A DNA stretch of 34,903 nucleotides, taken from Bdellovibrionales bacterium CG10_big_fil_rev_8_21_14_0_10_45_34. GTDB taxonomy: Bacteria > Bdellovibrionota > Bdellovibrionia > Bdellovibrionales > 1-14-0-10-45-34. The stretch covers positions 167,315 to 202,217 of the forward strand of contig PEZS01000013.1 in NCBI GenBank assembly GCA_002778785.1, in the 5' to 3' direction. Both the position numbers and the translations under genes were made by a program. This document shows positions 7,719 to 16,244 of this stretch, piece by piece (position 1 is the first letter of the stretch; each line of letters begins with the position of its first letter). Below the pieces are notes generated by a model. That model was not told where the DNA came from. It worked only from the letters and a program-made list of their open reading frames with translations, and did no database searches.

Positions 7719-7765
7719 GAGCCACTGGCCGGCACCTAAGCCTTTAGCAACCTAAGGAGAAAGTT

Positions 7766-10567
7766 GTGAAAAAAATTTTTCCCGCGCTACTTTTATGTGC
7801 ATCATGTTCAACTCTGCAAAATGGATCTAGCCGCGGAGCGGGTGATTCTCACAATCTGACAGAGTCCGAAGCGAAATTACGTTCAAATTCTATTTCAAGT
7901 GTTACCTACGATCTTTACTTCGATCTCACAGAGAGAACTGAGTTTAAAGGAACCTCTCAAATTTCCTTTCGCTCTTTGAAACCTTTATCTGCATTGAGAG
8001 TTGATTTTACCGGAGGAACTGTTCACGGCGTTGCTGTCAACAACTCTGCAGCGAACTTCGAATACGACGGCAACGCTATTCGAATAGATTCAGGGAGCTT
8101 TAATTCCAAAGTTGATAACACAATCAAAATAGAATTCTCGCACCCTTACTCTCACGACGGCGAGGGCCTTCATCAATTTGTGGATCCAGAAGACCAGAAG
8201 ATTTATCTTTACAGCAACCTCGAGCCCTATGACGCAAATAAGATATTTCCTTGTTTCGACCAACCAGATCTGAAAGCGAGCTACTCGATGAAAGTCGATG
8301 CCCCATCTGACTGGATTGTTGTTGGGCCAGACAAAGAAACACGAGTGACCACTCTTGATAATAGAGAAACTACTTCAAGGTGGGAGTTCGCAAAGAGCGA
8401 AGTTTTCAGCACCTACATATGGTCGCTTATCGCCGGCAACTACAAAGTTATTGACGGGGGCGGCAAGCGAATCCCTCTTCGACTCTTGGTCAGACAAAGC
8501 CTTTCAAAGTATGTTGATTCAAATGCTTGGTTCAGATGGACCCGCTCAGGGTTTCAGTTTTTTGAAAACTACTTTGGTGTGAAATACCCTTACTCAAAAT
8601 ACGATCAAATTATAGTTCCAGAGTTCCCTTCTGGCGCTATGGAAAACGTCGGCTCCGTGACCTTTAACGAGTCCTTCGTTAAAAGGGGTAAGTCAACTCG
8701 CACCGAAAACCTACGCTTGGCTAGCGTTATCCTGCATGAAATGGCACATATGTGGTTTGGAAATCTCGTAACTATGAGATGGTGGGACGGACTGTGGCTT
8801 AACGAAAGTTTTGCGACCTATATGGCTTACGTCGCCCTTCACGAAGCTACCGAGTTCAAAGAAGCCTGGGTAAACTTCTTTCGTGAAAAGCGATGGGCCT
8901 ATTGGGAGGATCAACTCATCACCAATCATCCCATCAACGGTGTCGTGGCTGATACTCAATCCGCATTTGCAAGTTTCGATGGTATTACCTACGGCAAAGG
9001 AGCTGCTTGGCTTCAGCAAGTAAACCGCTACATTGGCAAAGAGGCCTTTCAAAAAGGTTTACGCACGTATTTCGAACGTCACAAGGGGCAAAATACAGAA
9101 ATCTCTGATTTTATCGGCGCACTTTCGGTAGGCGCTGGCAAAGACATATCTCAGTGGTCGGAAACTTGGCTAACTACCAAAGGTGTCAATGGGGTCACCG
9201 TCGCATACGGCGATAAAGTTAAGTGCTCTGGTGCCATCAACGAAATTACATTCAAACAAGTGAAGCTTCCGCACGCAAATGCACTCAAGGAGCAACGCTT
9301 TCAGGCCGCTCTTTACAAAGACAAAAAGGTCATTAGAAAGATTGAAGTTCTACTTAACGCATCCACAGAGACGAAGGTTGCCTTGCCGTCGACTGCGTGC
9401 CCGGACTTCGTTCTTATTAACTCAGATGACACTGGTTTTTTACGAAATATTCACTCCGCTGCTGAGATTCTTGCCCTTTTAAATCAAGCTCCTCAGCTTA
9501 GCGACACGAAAGCTCGTCAACTGGTTTACTTCAACATTTTTGAGCAGGTTCGAGAAGGTTCCATTCCACTGCAAAGTTTTAGCCTCTTAGTAATTCAAGC
9601 TTTAGAGAAAGAGACTGACACAGAAGTCTTATCTCAGCTTTCTAGAGCTCTAGTTGGACCATACTCTCTGTCTCGTTATTTGATTCCTAATTGGAGCCTA
9701 AGCGCGGTAAGTGCTCTTGAAACTACTCCCTCCTCAGGGCTCTTGGCTTCAACGAATGAAATGGCTTCTGTACCGGAAGTCCAAGTTGCAGCCAGCAAAC
9801 CAACTCTTTCTGCCGGCGAAGACCCCATTATTTCCACGACTCGCGAAAACAGCGGAATGACTACTGAGACTAATTTTTCTAATCGTACAGTGCGAAAAAT
9901 AGAGAAAGTCCTCTTAGCTCGGCTTCTAAAAGCAAGCCCCGGCTCAGAACTCCAGATGCACTTTTTTAATATGCTCACGAGCTTCTATCAGTCGCCCGAA
10001 AGTGCTCAAACAATAATCGCCATTTTAGATGGAAAGACCAAATTGAAGGGCCTTGCTCTTGACAGTGATCGAAAATGGCAATTGCTTGGCGCTCTTGCAC
10101 GCACTGGTAACCATGAAGCCTCCACCCGCATCCAGTCTCACTACGAGCTTGATAAATCGCAAAGAGGCGAAGAAAATAAGCTTTCTGCAATGGCATCCAT
10201 CCCAGATCTAAAAACGAAGAAAGATTTGTATTCGCAAGTTCTTAAAAATGAGCCTCCGATTAGTCTCGCTTTGCAGGAATCAATTCTTTTTAATTTGTTT
10301 CCACCTGGCCAAGAAAACCTGCACAAACCCGTTGTCGGCGAATTCTTTAAAAACCTGCGAAAATTCAACGACACGAAACCAACCTCGTTTTTAAGAGCCT
10401 ACGCAGAAGTCGTACCGGATACCTGCTCGCCCCAAGTGCGCGACGACATCGATATCTTTTTGAAAGGCTCAAAAGCGCCGCCGGCATTGACAAAATCGCT
10501 TCGAATCGCTCGGCAAGAAGGTGAAAGGTGTGAGCTTGTGAGAAAGGCCTCTCACTTTATCAAGTGA
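7766..10567 (+). CDS. M1-family aminopeptidase, predicted lipoprotein
   Basis: This is a zinc aminopeptidase of the M1 (PepN/ERAP) family, removing N-terminal residues from peptides. The zinc site is complete: H324-E-M-A-H328 and Glu347, 18 residues on. The substrate motif GAMEN is at 290-294. The N-terminus (KKIFPALLLCASCSTLQ) looks like a lipoprotein signal with Cys15 as the probable lipidated residue, so the enzyme likely acts in the periplasm or at the outer membrane. At 933 residues it has the full M1 length with an ERAP1_C-like helical region. A Ser/Thr-rich low-complexity insert sits near residues 650-705. The GTG start has aaggag at good spacing. A rho-independent terminator follows the stop. 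In a predator, a role in prey peptide use would be plausible but is unproven. Confidence 0.95.
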   Translation: MKKIFPALLLCASCSTLQNGSSRGAGDSHNLTESEAKLRSNSISSVTYDLYFDLTERTEFKGTSQISFRSLKPLSALRVDFTGGTVHGVAVNNSAANFEYDGNAIRIDSGSFNSKVDNTIKIEFSHPYSHDGEGLHQFVDPEDQKIYLYSNLEPYDANKIFPCFDQPDLKASYSMKVDAPSDWIVVGPDKETRVTTLDNRETTSRWEFAKSEVFSTYIWSLIAGNYKVIDGGGKRIPLRLLVRQSLSKYVDSNAWFRWTRSGFQFFENYFGVKYPYSKYDQIIVPEFPSGAMENVGSVTFNESFVKRGKSTRTENLRLASVILHEMAHMWFGNLVTMRWWDGLWLNESFATYMAYVALHEATEFKEAWVNFFREKRWAYWEDQLITNHPINGVVADTQSAFASFDGITYGKGAAWLQQVNRYIGKEAFQKGLRTYFERHKGQNTEISDFIGALSVGAGKDISQWSETWLTTKGVNGVTVAYGDKVKCSGAINEITFKQVKLPHANALKEQRFQAALYKDKKVIRKIEVLLNASTETKVALPSTACPDFVLINSDDTGFLRNIHSAAEILALLNQAPQLSDTKARQLVYFNIFEQVREGSIPLQSFSLLVIQALEKETDTEVLSQLSRALVGPYSLSRYLIPNWSLSAVSALETTPSSGLLASTNEMASVPEVQVAASKPTLSAGEDPIISTTRENSGMTTETNFSNRTVRKIEKVLLARLLKASPGSELQMHFFNMLTSFYQSPESAQTIIAILDGKTKLKGLALDSDRKWQLLGALARTGNHEASTRIQSHYELDKSQRGEENKLSAMASIPDLKTKKDLYSQVLKNEPPISLALQESILFNLFPPGQENLHKPVVGEFFKNLRKFNDTKPTSFLRAYAEVVPDTCSPQVRDDIDIFLKGSKAPPALTKSLRIARQEGERCELVRKASHFIK

Positions 10568-10582
10568 GGGCTATCCAAACAG

Positions 10583-10610
10583 AGACATCCGTGACGACGG
10601 ATGTCTTTTT
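10583..10610 (+). terminator. Rho-independent terminator after the M1 peptidase
   Basis: A perfect 10-bp stem (agacatccgt and acggatgtct) with a gacg loop is followed by a run of T. It starts 16 bases after the peptidase stop codon. Confidence 0.92.
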
Positions 10611-10620
10611 GCTTGTAAGA

Positions 10621-10646
10621 AAGGCTTCTCCCTTTTAAGGGAGGCC
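10621..10646 (-). terminator. Second hairpin, probable terminator of the EEP gene
   Basis: The stem aaggc..ctccctt pairs with aagggag.gcctt, with a 2-base bulge. Read on the minus strand it follows the EEP gene stop by about 25 bases and runs into a short T-rich stretch (ttctt). The plus-strand terminator lies just beyond, so the two convergent genes are separated by back-to-back hairpins. Confidence 0.55.
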
Positions 10647-10670
10647 TTCCTAATACAAACTCGCAAGATT

Positions 10671-11837
10671 TTAGAATACTAAATCAACTGCGACGCCAAA
10701 GTGATCCGAAAATCCAGCGTCTTTCGAGCTTGAAGTGTTGAAATTGTAGGGTTTAGGAACCATTTCAGCTGCTGCTTTTGCGAAGCGCTCCGCAAAATGT
10801 ACAGCTAAACTTCCAAGTTCTGACGCCATAGTTTTTAACTGGCCACCGAATGGTTCAGTCGCAAAAGGCGGTGCGACAATTCGATAGCTTTTAACAATAT
10901 CGGCTGATTGACTGCTCGAAAGAACGTGGTGACCTAAAAATATCATATCGAATCGGTTCCACTGTCGATTGGTTCGGTAAAAATAAGTTCCTTTGGCAAC
11001 ACCTACGGCTTCGATCTCTGGTGCGACCCCCTCTTGTTCAACATACGCTCTATGAAGATCGACCATGCGATTCCCCCAAGTGCGTTCTTCAAGTTTTGAG
11101 TAAGGCACTGGGTTTTCAGTTTCAAGAGAGTTAAAGTCTCCTGTAGCAAATGCTGAGTATCCGCTTCCGTAGGTTGCGTACCCGTCATCGATAGCTGCTT
11201 TTAAAACGTCTGCCGAGGCCAAGCGCTGGCGAGTTGGAGCTGCTTGAGATGGCCAATGATTTACATAAATTCCCAGTTTTTTGTCGGTTCCAACAATTTC
11301 AAATACAACATTGAGAATATTTCGAGTGTCCATACCCTTCATATCGGGGTGTGCATTTATATCATATTCATTCTTTTCTAAAAATCTTACTTTGTCGCTT
11401 TTCCACATGACTGCCACGTCAATACCACGTGTGTCTGGCCCGTCAGTGATGGCGTAGGAGTCGTATCCGGCTCGTTCTGCAAGAAGCCGAACGACCTTAT
11501 CGTTCTCGACTTCTTCGAGCGCGACGATGTCTGGATTATTCAGGTAACGAATGACCTTTGCAATTTGGCCCAATTTAATATTTAGCTTCTTAGGTGTCCA
11601 ATCTGTTTTGAAGCACTTGTTTCTGTAGTAACTGTTGCGGATCGTTGCACATTTCTCTTTCATCGGATGACCCATGGGCAAAAACTCATAATCGAGGGTG
11701 CCTTCGTCAAACTCTGTATCAAACAGGTTTTCTACGTTGTAGGACATCACTCGAACGGTGCTTGCTTGCAAACCAAAGCCAAAAAATGAACTCACGATGA
11801 TTGACCAAAAAACTGTACCCCTTGCTGCTTTAATCAT
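10671..11837 (-). CDS. Secreted endonuclease/exonuclease/phosphatase-family protein
   Basis: The 388-residue protein has the EEP fold shared by DNase I-like nucleases and phosphodiesterases. A signal peptide (residues 1-26, ending near QAS) predicts export. Catalytic motifs run in order: MSYNVENLFDT, the metal-binding Glu in ALEEVEN, TRGIDVAVMW, VNHWPSQ, the GDFNS loop and the terminal SDHFGVAV. These are the metal and general base residues of the family, so activity is expected; the substrate (DNA, RNA, phospholipid or phosphoester) cannot be assigned. A strong Shine-Dalgarno (agggggaa) precedes the ATG. The 3' end faces the M1 peptidase terminator. Confidence 0.9.
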   Translation of the reverse strand: MIKAARGTVFWSIIVSSFFGFGLQASTVRVMSYNVENLFDTEFDEGTLDYEFLPMGHPMKEKCATIRNSYYRNKCFKTDWTPKKLNIKLGQIAKVIRYLNNPDIVALEEVENDKVVRLLAERAGYDSYAITDGPDTRGIDVAVMWKSDKVRFLEKNEYDINAHPDMKGMDTRNILNVVFEIVGTDKKLGIYVNHWPSQAAPTRQRLASADVLKAAIDDGYATYGSGYSAFATGDFNSLETENPVPYSKLEERTWGNRMVDLHRAYVEQEGVAPEIEAVGVAKGTYFYRTNRQWNRFDMIFLGHHVLSSSQSADIVKSYRIVAPPFATEPFGGQLKTMASELGSLAVHFAERFAKAAAEMVPKPYNFNTSSSKDAGFSDHFGVAVDLVF

Positions 11838-12171
11838 GCTTCCCCCTACAGACAGTTTTAGTAATACACTGAACCCTAGATATAGGGCTAGCCTGACCCT
11901 GAATATTTTTCAACATCCCTCTGGTGACCCTAACAGAAATCTAATGGAGCTTAAAAAAGCAGCAGATGTGAGGTTTGAGATTTCTTGGTCTCAGTGTTGA
12001 ATATGCATCCTAACTCTATGGAGCGATTTAGGTTTTTCAAAACGACAGGCAAAGCGACTGGAGCCTCATCAGGCAAGGCTCACTTAATACCTCGATAAAG
12101 GTCCTGACGCTTGACGGCGGATCAGTCGCAAATCTAGGAAGTCTCCTGCGCGTGCAAGAAGCAGACGCAGC
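11838..12171. other. Intergenic, no gene seen
   Basis: This 334-base gap separates the EEP gene start from the threonine aldolase stop. It has no frame with coding character and no strong Shine-Dalgarno. A small inverted repeat (ccctagatataggg, about 11875-11888) lies upstream of the EEP gene and may be part of its promoter. A second possible hairpin, gagcc with ggctc, lies near 12061-12081. Confidence 0.4.
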
Positions 12172-13218
12172 TCAAATCACACTTGTACTAAGTTTTTGAA
12201 CCTCGGCAACAATGCCTTCAAGATCCTCCACCATTGTATCAAACGAGCACATCCACCTTGCGACAAATTCAGTCTCATCCCATATATAGAAAAAATACTT
12301 TGAACGCAGCGGCTTTACCCAAGCTTTTGGTATTTTTACGAAGACTGAATTGGCCTCAACCGGATAGACGACTTCTAAAAGATTTTGCTTCTCAAGAAGC
12401 CTTTGGAGCGTTTGGGCCATTAAAATGCCGTGCTCGGCAATCTTGGCCCACTTTTCATCCTTAAAGAACTCGAGCCACTGAACTGCGTGGAACCTCGACT
12501 TGCTCGCCAGCTGCATCCGCTGCTTTCGAAGATACTGAAAGTTTTTATTGAGTGCAGGATTCAGAATTACAACTGCTTCAGTGCCAAGAAGTCCGTTTTT
12601 TGTTCCGCCGAAACTCAAAACATCAACACCCACGCCAGCTGTCAGGTCGCGAAAACTTTTACCAAGAGCTTGGGCCGAATAGATGAAGCGTGCCCCATCA
12701 ACATGAAAGAAAAGCCCATTGGCCTTACAAAGCTGCGAGATACTTGTCATCTCTTCAATGGTATAGAGAGTTCCGACTTCTGTAGGCTGAGTGATACTAA
12801 CGACTTTTACTTGGCTGTAGTGTTGATCGCCACTTCGAATTAATTTTTTCTCAATCTGATCTGCGCTGATCTTGCCGTTGATACTTGGAAGACTCACGAG
12901 TTTAAACCCTCCGTTTGCCTCAGGCGCCCCGCATTCATCTTCGTTAAGATGAGAAATGTCAGACACGATGACGGAGTTAAACGACTGAGCGCAGGCCATC
13001 AAGCTCAGCACGTTGGCGGCAGTTCCATTAAATACAAAATACACTTCGGCGCTATCTGCAAAGTTCTCTTTAAACACGCGCCGAGCTTTTTCACAGTACT
13101 CATCAGTACCATAGGCCGGCTCATGACCTGCGCTGGCTCCTGCCAAAGCCTCAAATACTTCGGGCAATACGCCGCTGTGGTTGTCGCTACCAAACCCTTT
13201 CTTAAGCTGCTTTGTCAT
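12172..13218 (-). CDS. ltaE: Low-specificity L-threonine aldolase
   Basis: This PLP enzyme cleaves threonine or allo-threonine to glycine and acetaldehyde and belongs to fold type I (Beta_elim_lyase). The 348 residues match the family length. Visible features are FGSDNHSGVLPEV at the N-terminus, the phosphate-binding region FVFNGTAANVLSL (61-73), the PLP-ring aspartate in FHVDGAR (Asp174), and the Schiff-base lysine Lys207 in LSFGGTKNGLLG. The start is set at the ATG at 13218 because ggaggtg lies just upstream; the frame also opens six codons earlier at a TTG. It is divergent from the cyclic-nucleotide-binding gene and stands alone. Confidence 0.93.
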   Translation of the reverse strand: MTKQLKKGFGSDNHSGVLPEVFEALAGASAGHEPAYGTDEYCEKARRVFKENFADSAEVYFVFNGTAANVLSLMACAQSFNSVIVSDISHLNEDECGAPEANGGFKLVSLPSINGKISADQIEKKLIRSGDQHYSQVKVVSITQPTEVGTLYTIEEMTSISQLCKANGLFFHVDGARFIYSAQALGKSFRDLTAGVGVDVLSFGGTKNGLLGTEAVVILNPALNKNFQYLRKQRMQLASKSRFHAVQWLEFFKDEKWAKIAEHGILMAQTLQRLLEKQNLLEVVYPVEANSVFVKIPKAWVKPLRSKYFFYIWDETEFVARWMCSFDTMVEDLEGIVAEVQKLSTSVI

Positions 13219-13288
13219 AAAATCACCTCCGCGCAACCAGACTAGACCCGTCAGGTCGTGTGCCTTTTTTCATTGGAATTGATAACAT

Positions 13289-14293
13289 TTGCAAGTGAGT
13301 GCTGGCGAGAAGCAACTGAAAAAAGGTGATTATCTGTTTAAAGAGGGCGACGCCTCCGATGCGGCCTATCTCGTAAAATTAGGTCAAATCAACATCGTTA
13401 AAACCAAAGGAACCTCAGAGCTCGTTCTGACGACCCTCAACAAAGGGCAAATGTTTGGCGAGATGGCCTTTTTCGATCAAAAGCCCAGAAGCGCCAGCGC
13501 GCGCGCCTCTCAGGATACTGTTGTCATTTCACTACCCTTTATATCGCTGAATGCTCAGTTTCAGACCTTCCCTCAGTGGCTTAAGCTCATGGTTCGCACG
13601 ATCAACGAGAACCTGAGAAAAGCCAATTTGCGGATTAAAAACCTTGAGATGGCCCAAAAGGGTGATGAAAAGCAGTTTCCTCCGCACATGATCACTCGCT
13701 TAGGAGCTATCATCACTTTGGTATGCAGACAGTATGCGAAGACCAATGAGAGTGGCCACCACGTAATTAATTTTCAGAAGATACGAGACTATACCATTCA
13801 AATCTTTCAGACGCCTACCAACCGAATGCTTAAATTTATTGAGATCATGCAAGGAATGCAGCTTCTCAAACTTGAAGATCTGGGTGAAGGACGCCAGCAA
13901 CTGGTTTTGTTCCAACATCAGCTGCTCGCAGACTTTGTAGACTACTACAACAAGTGGCTTTTTACTGAAGAATCTAAACGAGTAACAGTGGAGGCGAAAG
14001 ACATTAAGCTCCTTAAAACGCTGCAACATTACGGAGAGCAGGCTGGTGCCGATGATAAAGGAAAAGCAAAGGTCAACCTGACACAGATACAAAACGATTC
14101 TATGAAAGACTTGGGATATCTCGTGTCTATTGGTGACTGGCACGGACTTATCGAGCGCGGAATTATTTCAGAAATGATCTCGGAAGCGACGAGCGTTTCT
14201 ACACTCTTTGAGCTTGCTGAAATTCAAAAGCTCTATTCGTTTTGGAATATCGTCTACACCATCGAAACCAACGACCCGGGCGTCAACGGCTGA
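13289..14293 (+). CDS. Cyclic-nucleotide-binding-domain (Crp-like) protein
   Basis: The N-terminal domain (about residues 1-115) is a cNMP-binding barrel. It contains KKGDYLFKEGDASDAAYLVK, the phosphate-binding cassette GQMFGEMAFFDQKPRSASAR and the following helix. The remainder (about 130-334) shows helical segments such as VINFQKIRDYTIQIFQTPTN and GYLVSIGDWHGLIERGIISE. It may include two winged-helix-like segments but does not carry an obvious standard Crp DNA-binding helix. The ligand, if any, could be cAMP or cGMP; the barrel alone does not decide. The start is TTG at 13289 or GTG at 13295; neither has a strong Shine-Dalgarno. An inverted repeat gtcaac/gttgac overlaps the stop codon. Confidence 0.85.
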   Translation: MQVSAGEKQLKKGDYLFKEGDASDAAYLVKLGQINIVKTKGTSELVLTTLNKGQMFGEMAFFDQKPRSASARASQDTVVISLPFISLNAQFQTFPQWLKLMVRTINENLRKANLRIKNLEMAQKGDEKQFPPHMITRLGAIITLVCRQYAKTNESGHHVINFQKIRDYTIQIFQTPTNRMLKFIEIMQGMQLLKLEDLGEGRQQLVLFQHQLLADFVDYYNKWLFTEESKRVTVEAKDIKLLKTLQHYGEQAGADDKGKAKVNLTQIQNDSMKDLGYLVSIGDWHGLIERGIISEMISEATSVSTLFELAEIQKLYSFWNIVYTIETNDPGVNG

Positions 14294-14431
14294 GTTGACC
14301 GTCGGCGTAAATGCCACCACAGTGTATGCCATCCAAGTGAATGCCTAGACCATTTGAGCCGCGTTAGAAAACACTTTTCTAAGCAACTTCTGCAAGACAC
14401 AAACTCCTACAAACTATAACATCAAAACTCT

Positions 14432-16222
14432 ATGTGGATACTTCGGACTGGACAACATTGGTTCTTCATAGTTCTTGCCATTCAATTGGTGCGACAGCTC
14501 GTTTTTCTACGCTACGGGCTGGGTGCTGACGAGGCTCACTACGCGCTCTATGGAATGCGGCTCGACTGGAGTTATTTCGACCACCCGCCGCTGGTAGGAT
14601 GGGTACAAGCTCTGTTCTATCAAGTTTTTGGCAAACACGATTTTGCATTTCGCCTAGCCCCTGCATTTGCTGCCCTAATATTTGCTTGGTTCGTCCATCG
14701 CATTTTCGAGCGGGCGAGGGTTTGCCAAGGAGCCATTCCTTCGAATCTGGAGCTTTGTACTCACCTTGCTACACAGCTTAGCTTCTTGCCTTCGGCTCTC
14801 TGGGTATTTTGCCTACCCGACACGTTGCTAGCGCCCATTGCTCTTTGGGTTGTAGATATACTTCAACGACTGGCTTTGAACACGCACGAGCCAATCCGGC
14901 CCGAATCCACCTCAGAAACTAAAACTCATGTTGAAGCCGAAGCTAGGGATGACGTTGTATCGCGACCCCAAACATCCTTTCAAGAGCACATAAAGCTTAC
15001 ATCTGCATTGCCAAAGCATAGCCCCTTAGCCGGGCTTAGACACCATTTTGGGGTTTACATAGAGCTGGGTGTCGCCTTGGGGCTTGCGGGCCTGGCAAAG
15101 TACACGGCCGTCCTGTTTTTACCAGGCGTATTGTACTTTTTCGTCTATTTGAAACTGCAATGGGGGACGTGGAAGAGACTTGCTTTGATAACTGCACCGA
15201 TTTCGGCGGCAGCAGTCTCTCCTGTTGTTTTCTGGAACTGGCAAAACAACTGGATCAGCTTCAAATACCAGCTCGGGCATGTGACTCCCAATGTAGAACT
15301 TAATTGGTCGCAGTTTGCTAAATCGCTACTAACTGAGATCATTGCTTACAGCCCGTTTCTCACGTTGCCTGCTATGTTTTTGCTTTTTAATTTGGTCAAA
15401 AAATTGGCAGCGCCACTTCAGCTGAAAACCAAAATTAAAAACTTCGCCGCGACCCAAGCCGCAGTCGGCTCAAAAAAAACTAACGATCAATTTGCCGATA
15501 CTGTAACAATTAGCAACTTAGACCTACAAAAACACTTTGCTACTTCTGGAGGCAGCGTAAACACGGGCATCAGTAAACAGAGCAGTTTCTTGTTGGCGCT
15601 TCCAATTGTCGCTATCATTTTACCCACTTTTCTTTTTTTTAGATATTCGTCCCTCAAAGAGTTCCCGCTTCCGCATTGGAATCTCGTACCGTTTTTGCTG
15701 ATGATGACTCTTCCATTGTTTTTTTTCTTTTCGGCGCCAAAGGAAAATGCGACTCGCATGGCCCTGCAAGCCTTCCGTAGGGGCACTGTAGTCACTGCGA
15801 TACTCTGGATGCTTCTGCACTTAGAACTGCTTTTTCGGTTAGTGCCATGGGGCAAGGAGAGCAATCCCTATCGAGATCTTTTAGGTTGGTCTGAAACAAA
15901 ACAGCAGGTCGTGCAGTTTATTGAGGCAAACAGGGAATCAAGAGACTCCTTTGTGATTGCTGTACCTAACTGGACACTAGGCAGTCGCGCGAATTATTAC
16001 CTTGGTGAACTGGCGCCAGTTTATGTGATAGACGAGCGCTTTGATCAATTTGATTTATGGGAGGGGCGAGATCCAGCTTCGATCTCTGAAGTGAATTGGG
16101 GCGAGATTCTTAAGGATCGACGAGTCATCCTCATCGAAAAGGATGGCTTTCGGTTAGATAGTAAAATTCGACTTCAGATTGAATCTCAAATTCATGAGGG
16201 GTTTATTGGCCTAGGCCCTTAG
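14432..16222 (+). CDS. GT39/ArnT-like membrane glycosyltransferase
   Basis: This 596-residue polytopic membrane protein belongs to the PMT/ArnT-type (GT-C fold) transferases, which move a sugar from a polyprenyl-phosphate donor on the periplasmic side. The first periplasmic loop has the conserved acidic motif GADEAHYALYG, followed by LDWSYFDHPPLVGW (about residues 30-54), typical of this family. About ten hydrophobic segments alternate with loops. A Ser/Thr/Glu-rich hydrophilic insert (about 150-200) and another low-complexity stretch (about 330-385) are longer than usual. The soluble C-terminal part (about 490-596) would lie in the periplasm. No Shine-Dalgarno is evident before the ATG. The acceptor, lipid A or protein, is unknown. 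Confidence 0.85.
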   Translation: MWILRTGQHWFFIVLAIQLVRQLVFLRYGLGADEAHYALYGMRLDWSYFDHPPLVGWVQALFYQVFGKHDFAFRLAPAFAALIFAWFVHRIFERARVCQGAIPSNLELCTHLATQLSFLPSALWVFCLPDTLLAPIALWVVDILQRLALNTHEPIRPESTSETKTHVEAEARDDVVSRPQTSFQEHIKLTSALPKHSPLAGLRHHFGVYIELGVALGLAGLAKYTAVLFLPGVLYFFVYLKLQWGTWKRLALITAPISAAAVSPVVFWNWQNNWISFKYQLGHVTPNVELNWSQFAKSLLTEIIAYSPFLTLPAMFLLFNLVKKLAAPLQLKTKIKNFAATQAAVGSKKTNDQFADTVTISNLDLQKHFATSGGSVNTGISKQSSFLLALPIVAIILPTFLFFRYSSLKEFPLPHWNLVPFLLMMTLPLFFFFSAPKENATRMALQAFRRGTVVTAILWMLLHLELLFRLVPWGKESNPYRDLLGWSETKQQVVQFIEANRESRDSFVIAVPNWTLGSRANYYLGELAPVYVIDERFDQFDLWEGRDPASISEVNWGEILKDRRVILIEKDGFRLDSKIRLQIESQIHEGFIGLGP

Positions 16223-16244
16223 TCCAGTAGCCTCAGCGCTCACC

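Noticed and set aside
12430-12843. Plus-strand ORF of 137 codons
   Set aside because: It lies wholly inside the threonine aldolase gene on the opposite strand and shows no family motif.
14294-14431. Recurring atgcca motifs after the cNMP gene
   Set aside because: Spacing is uneven and the similarity is limited to a few bases; not supported as a repeat.
15487-15864. Minus-strand ORF of 125 codons
   Set aside because: It is antisense to membrane segments of the GT39-like gene; no start signal or motif.
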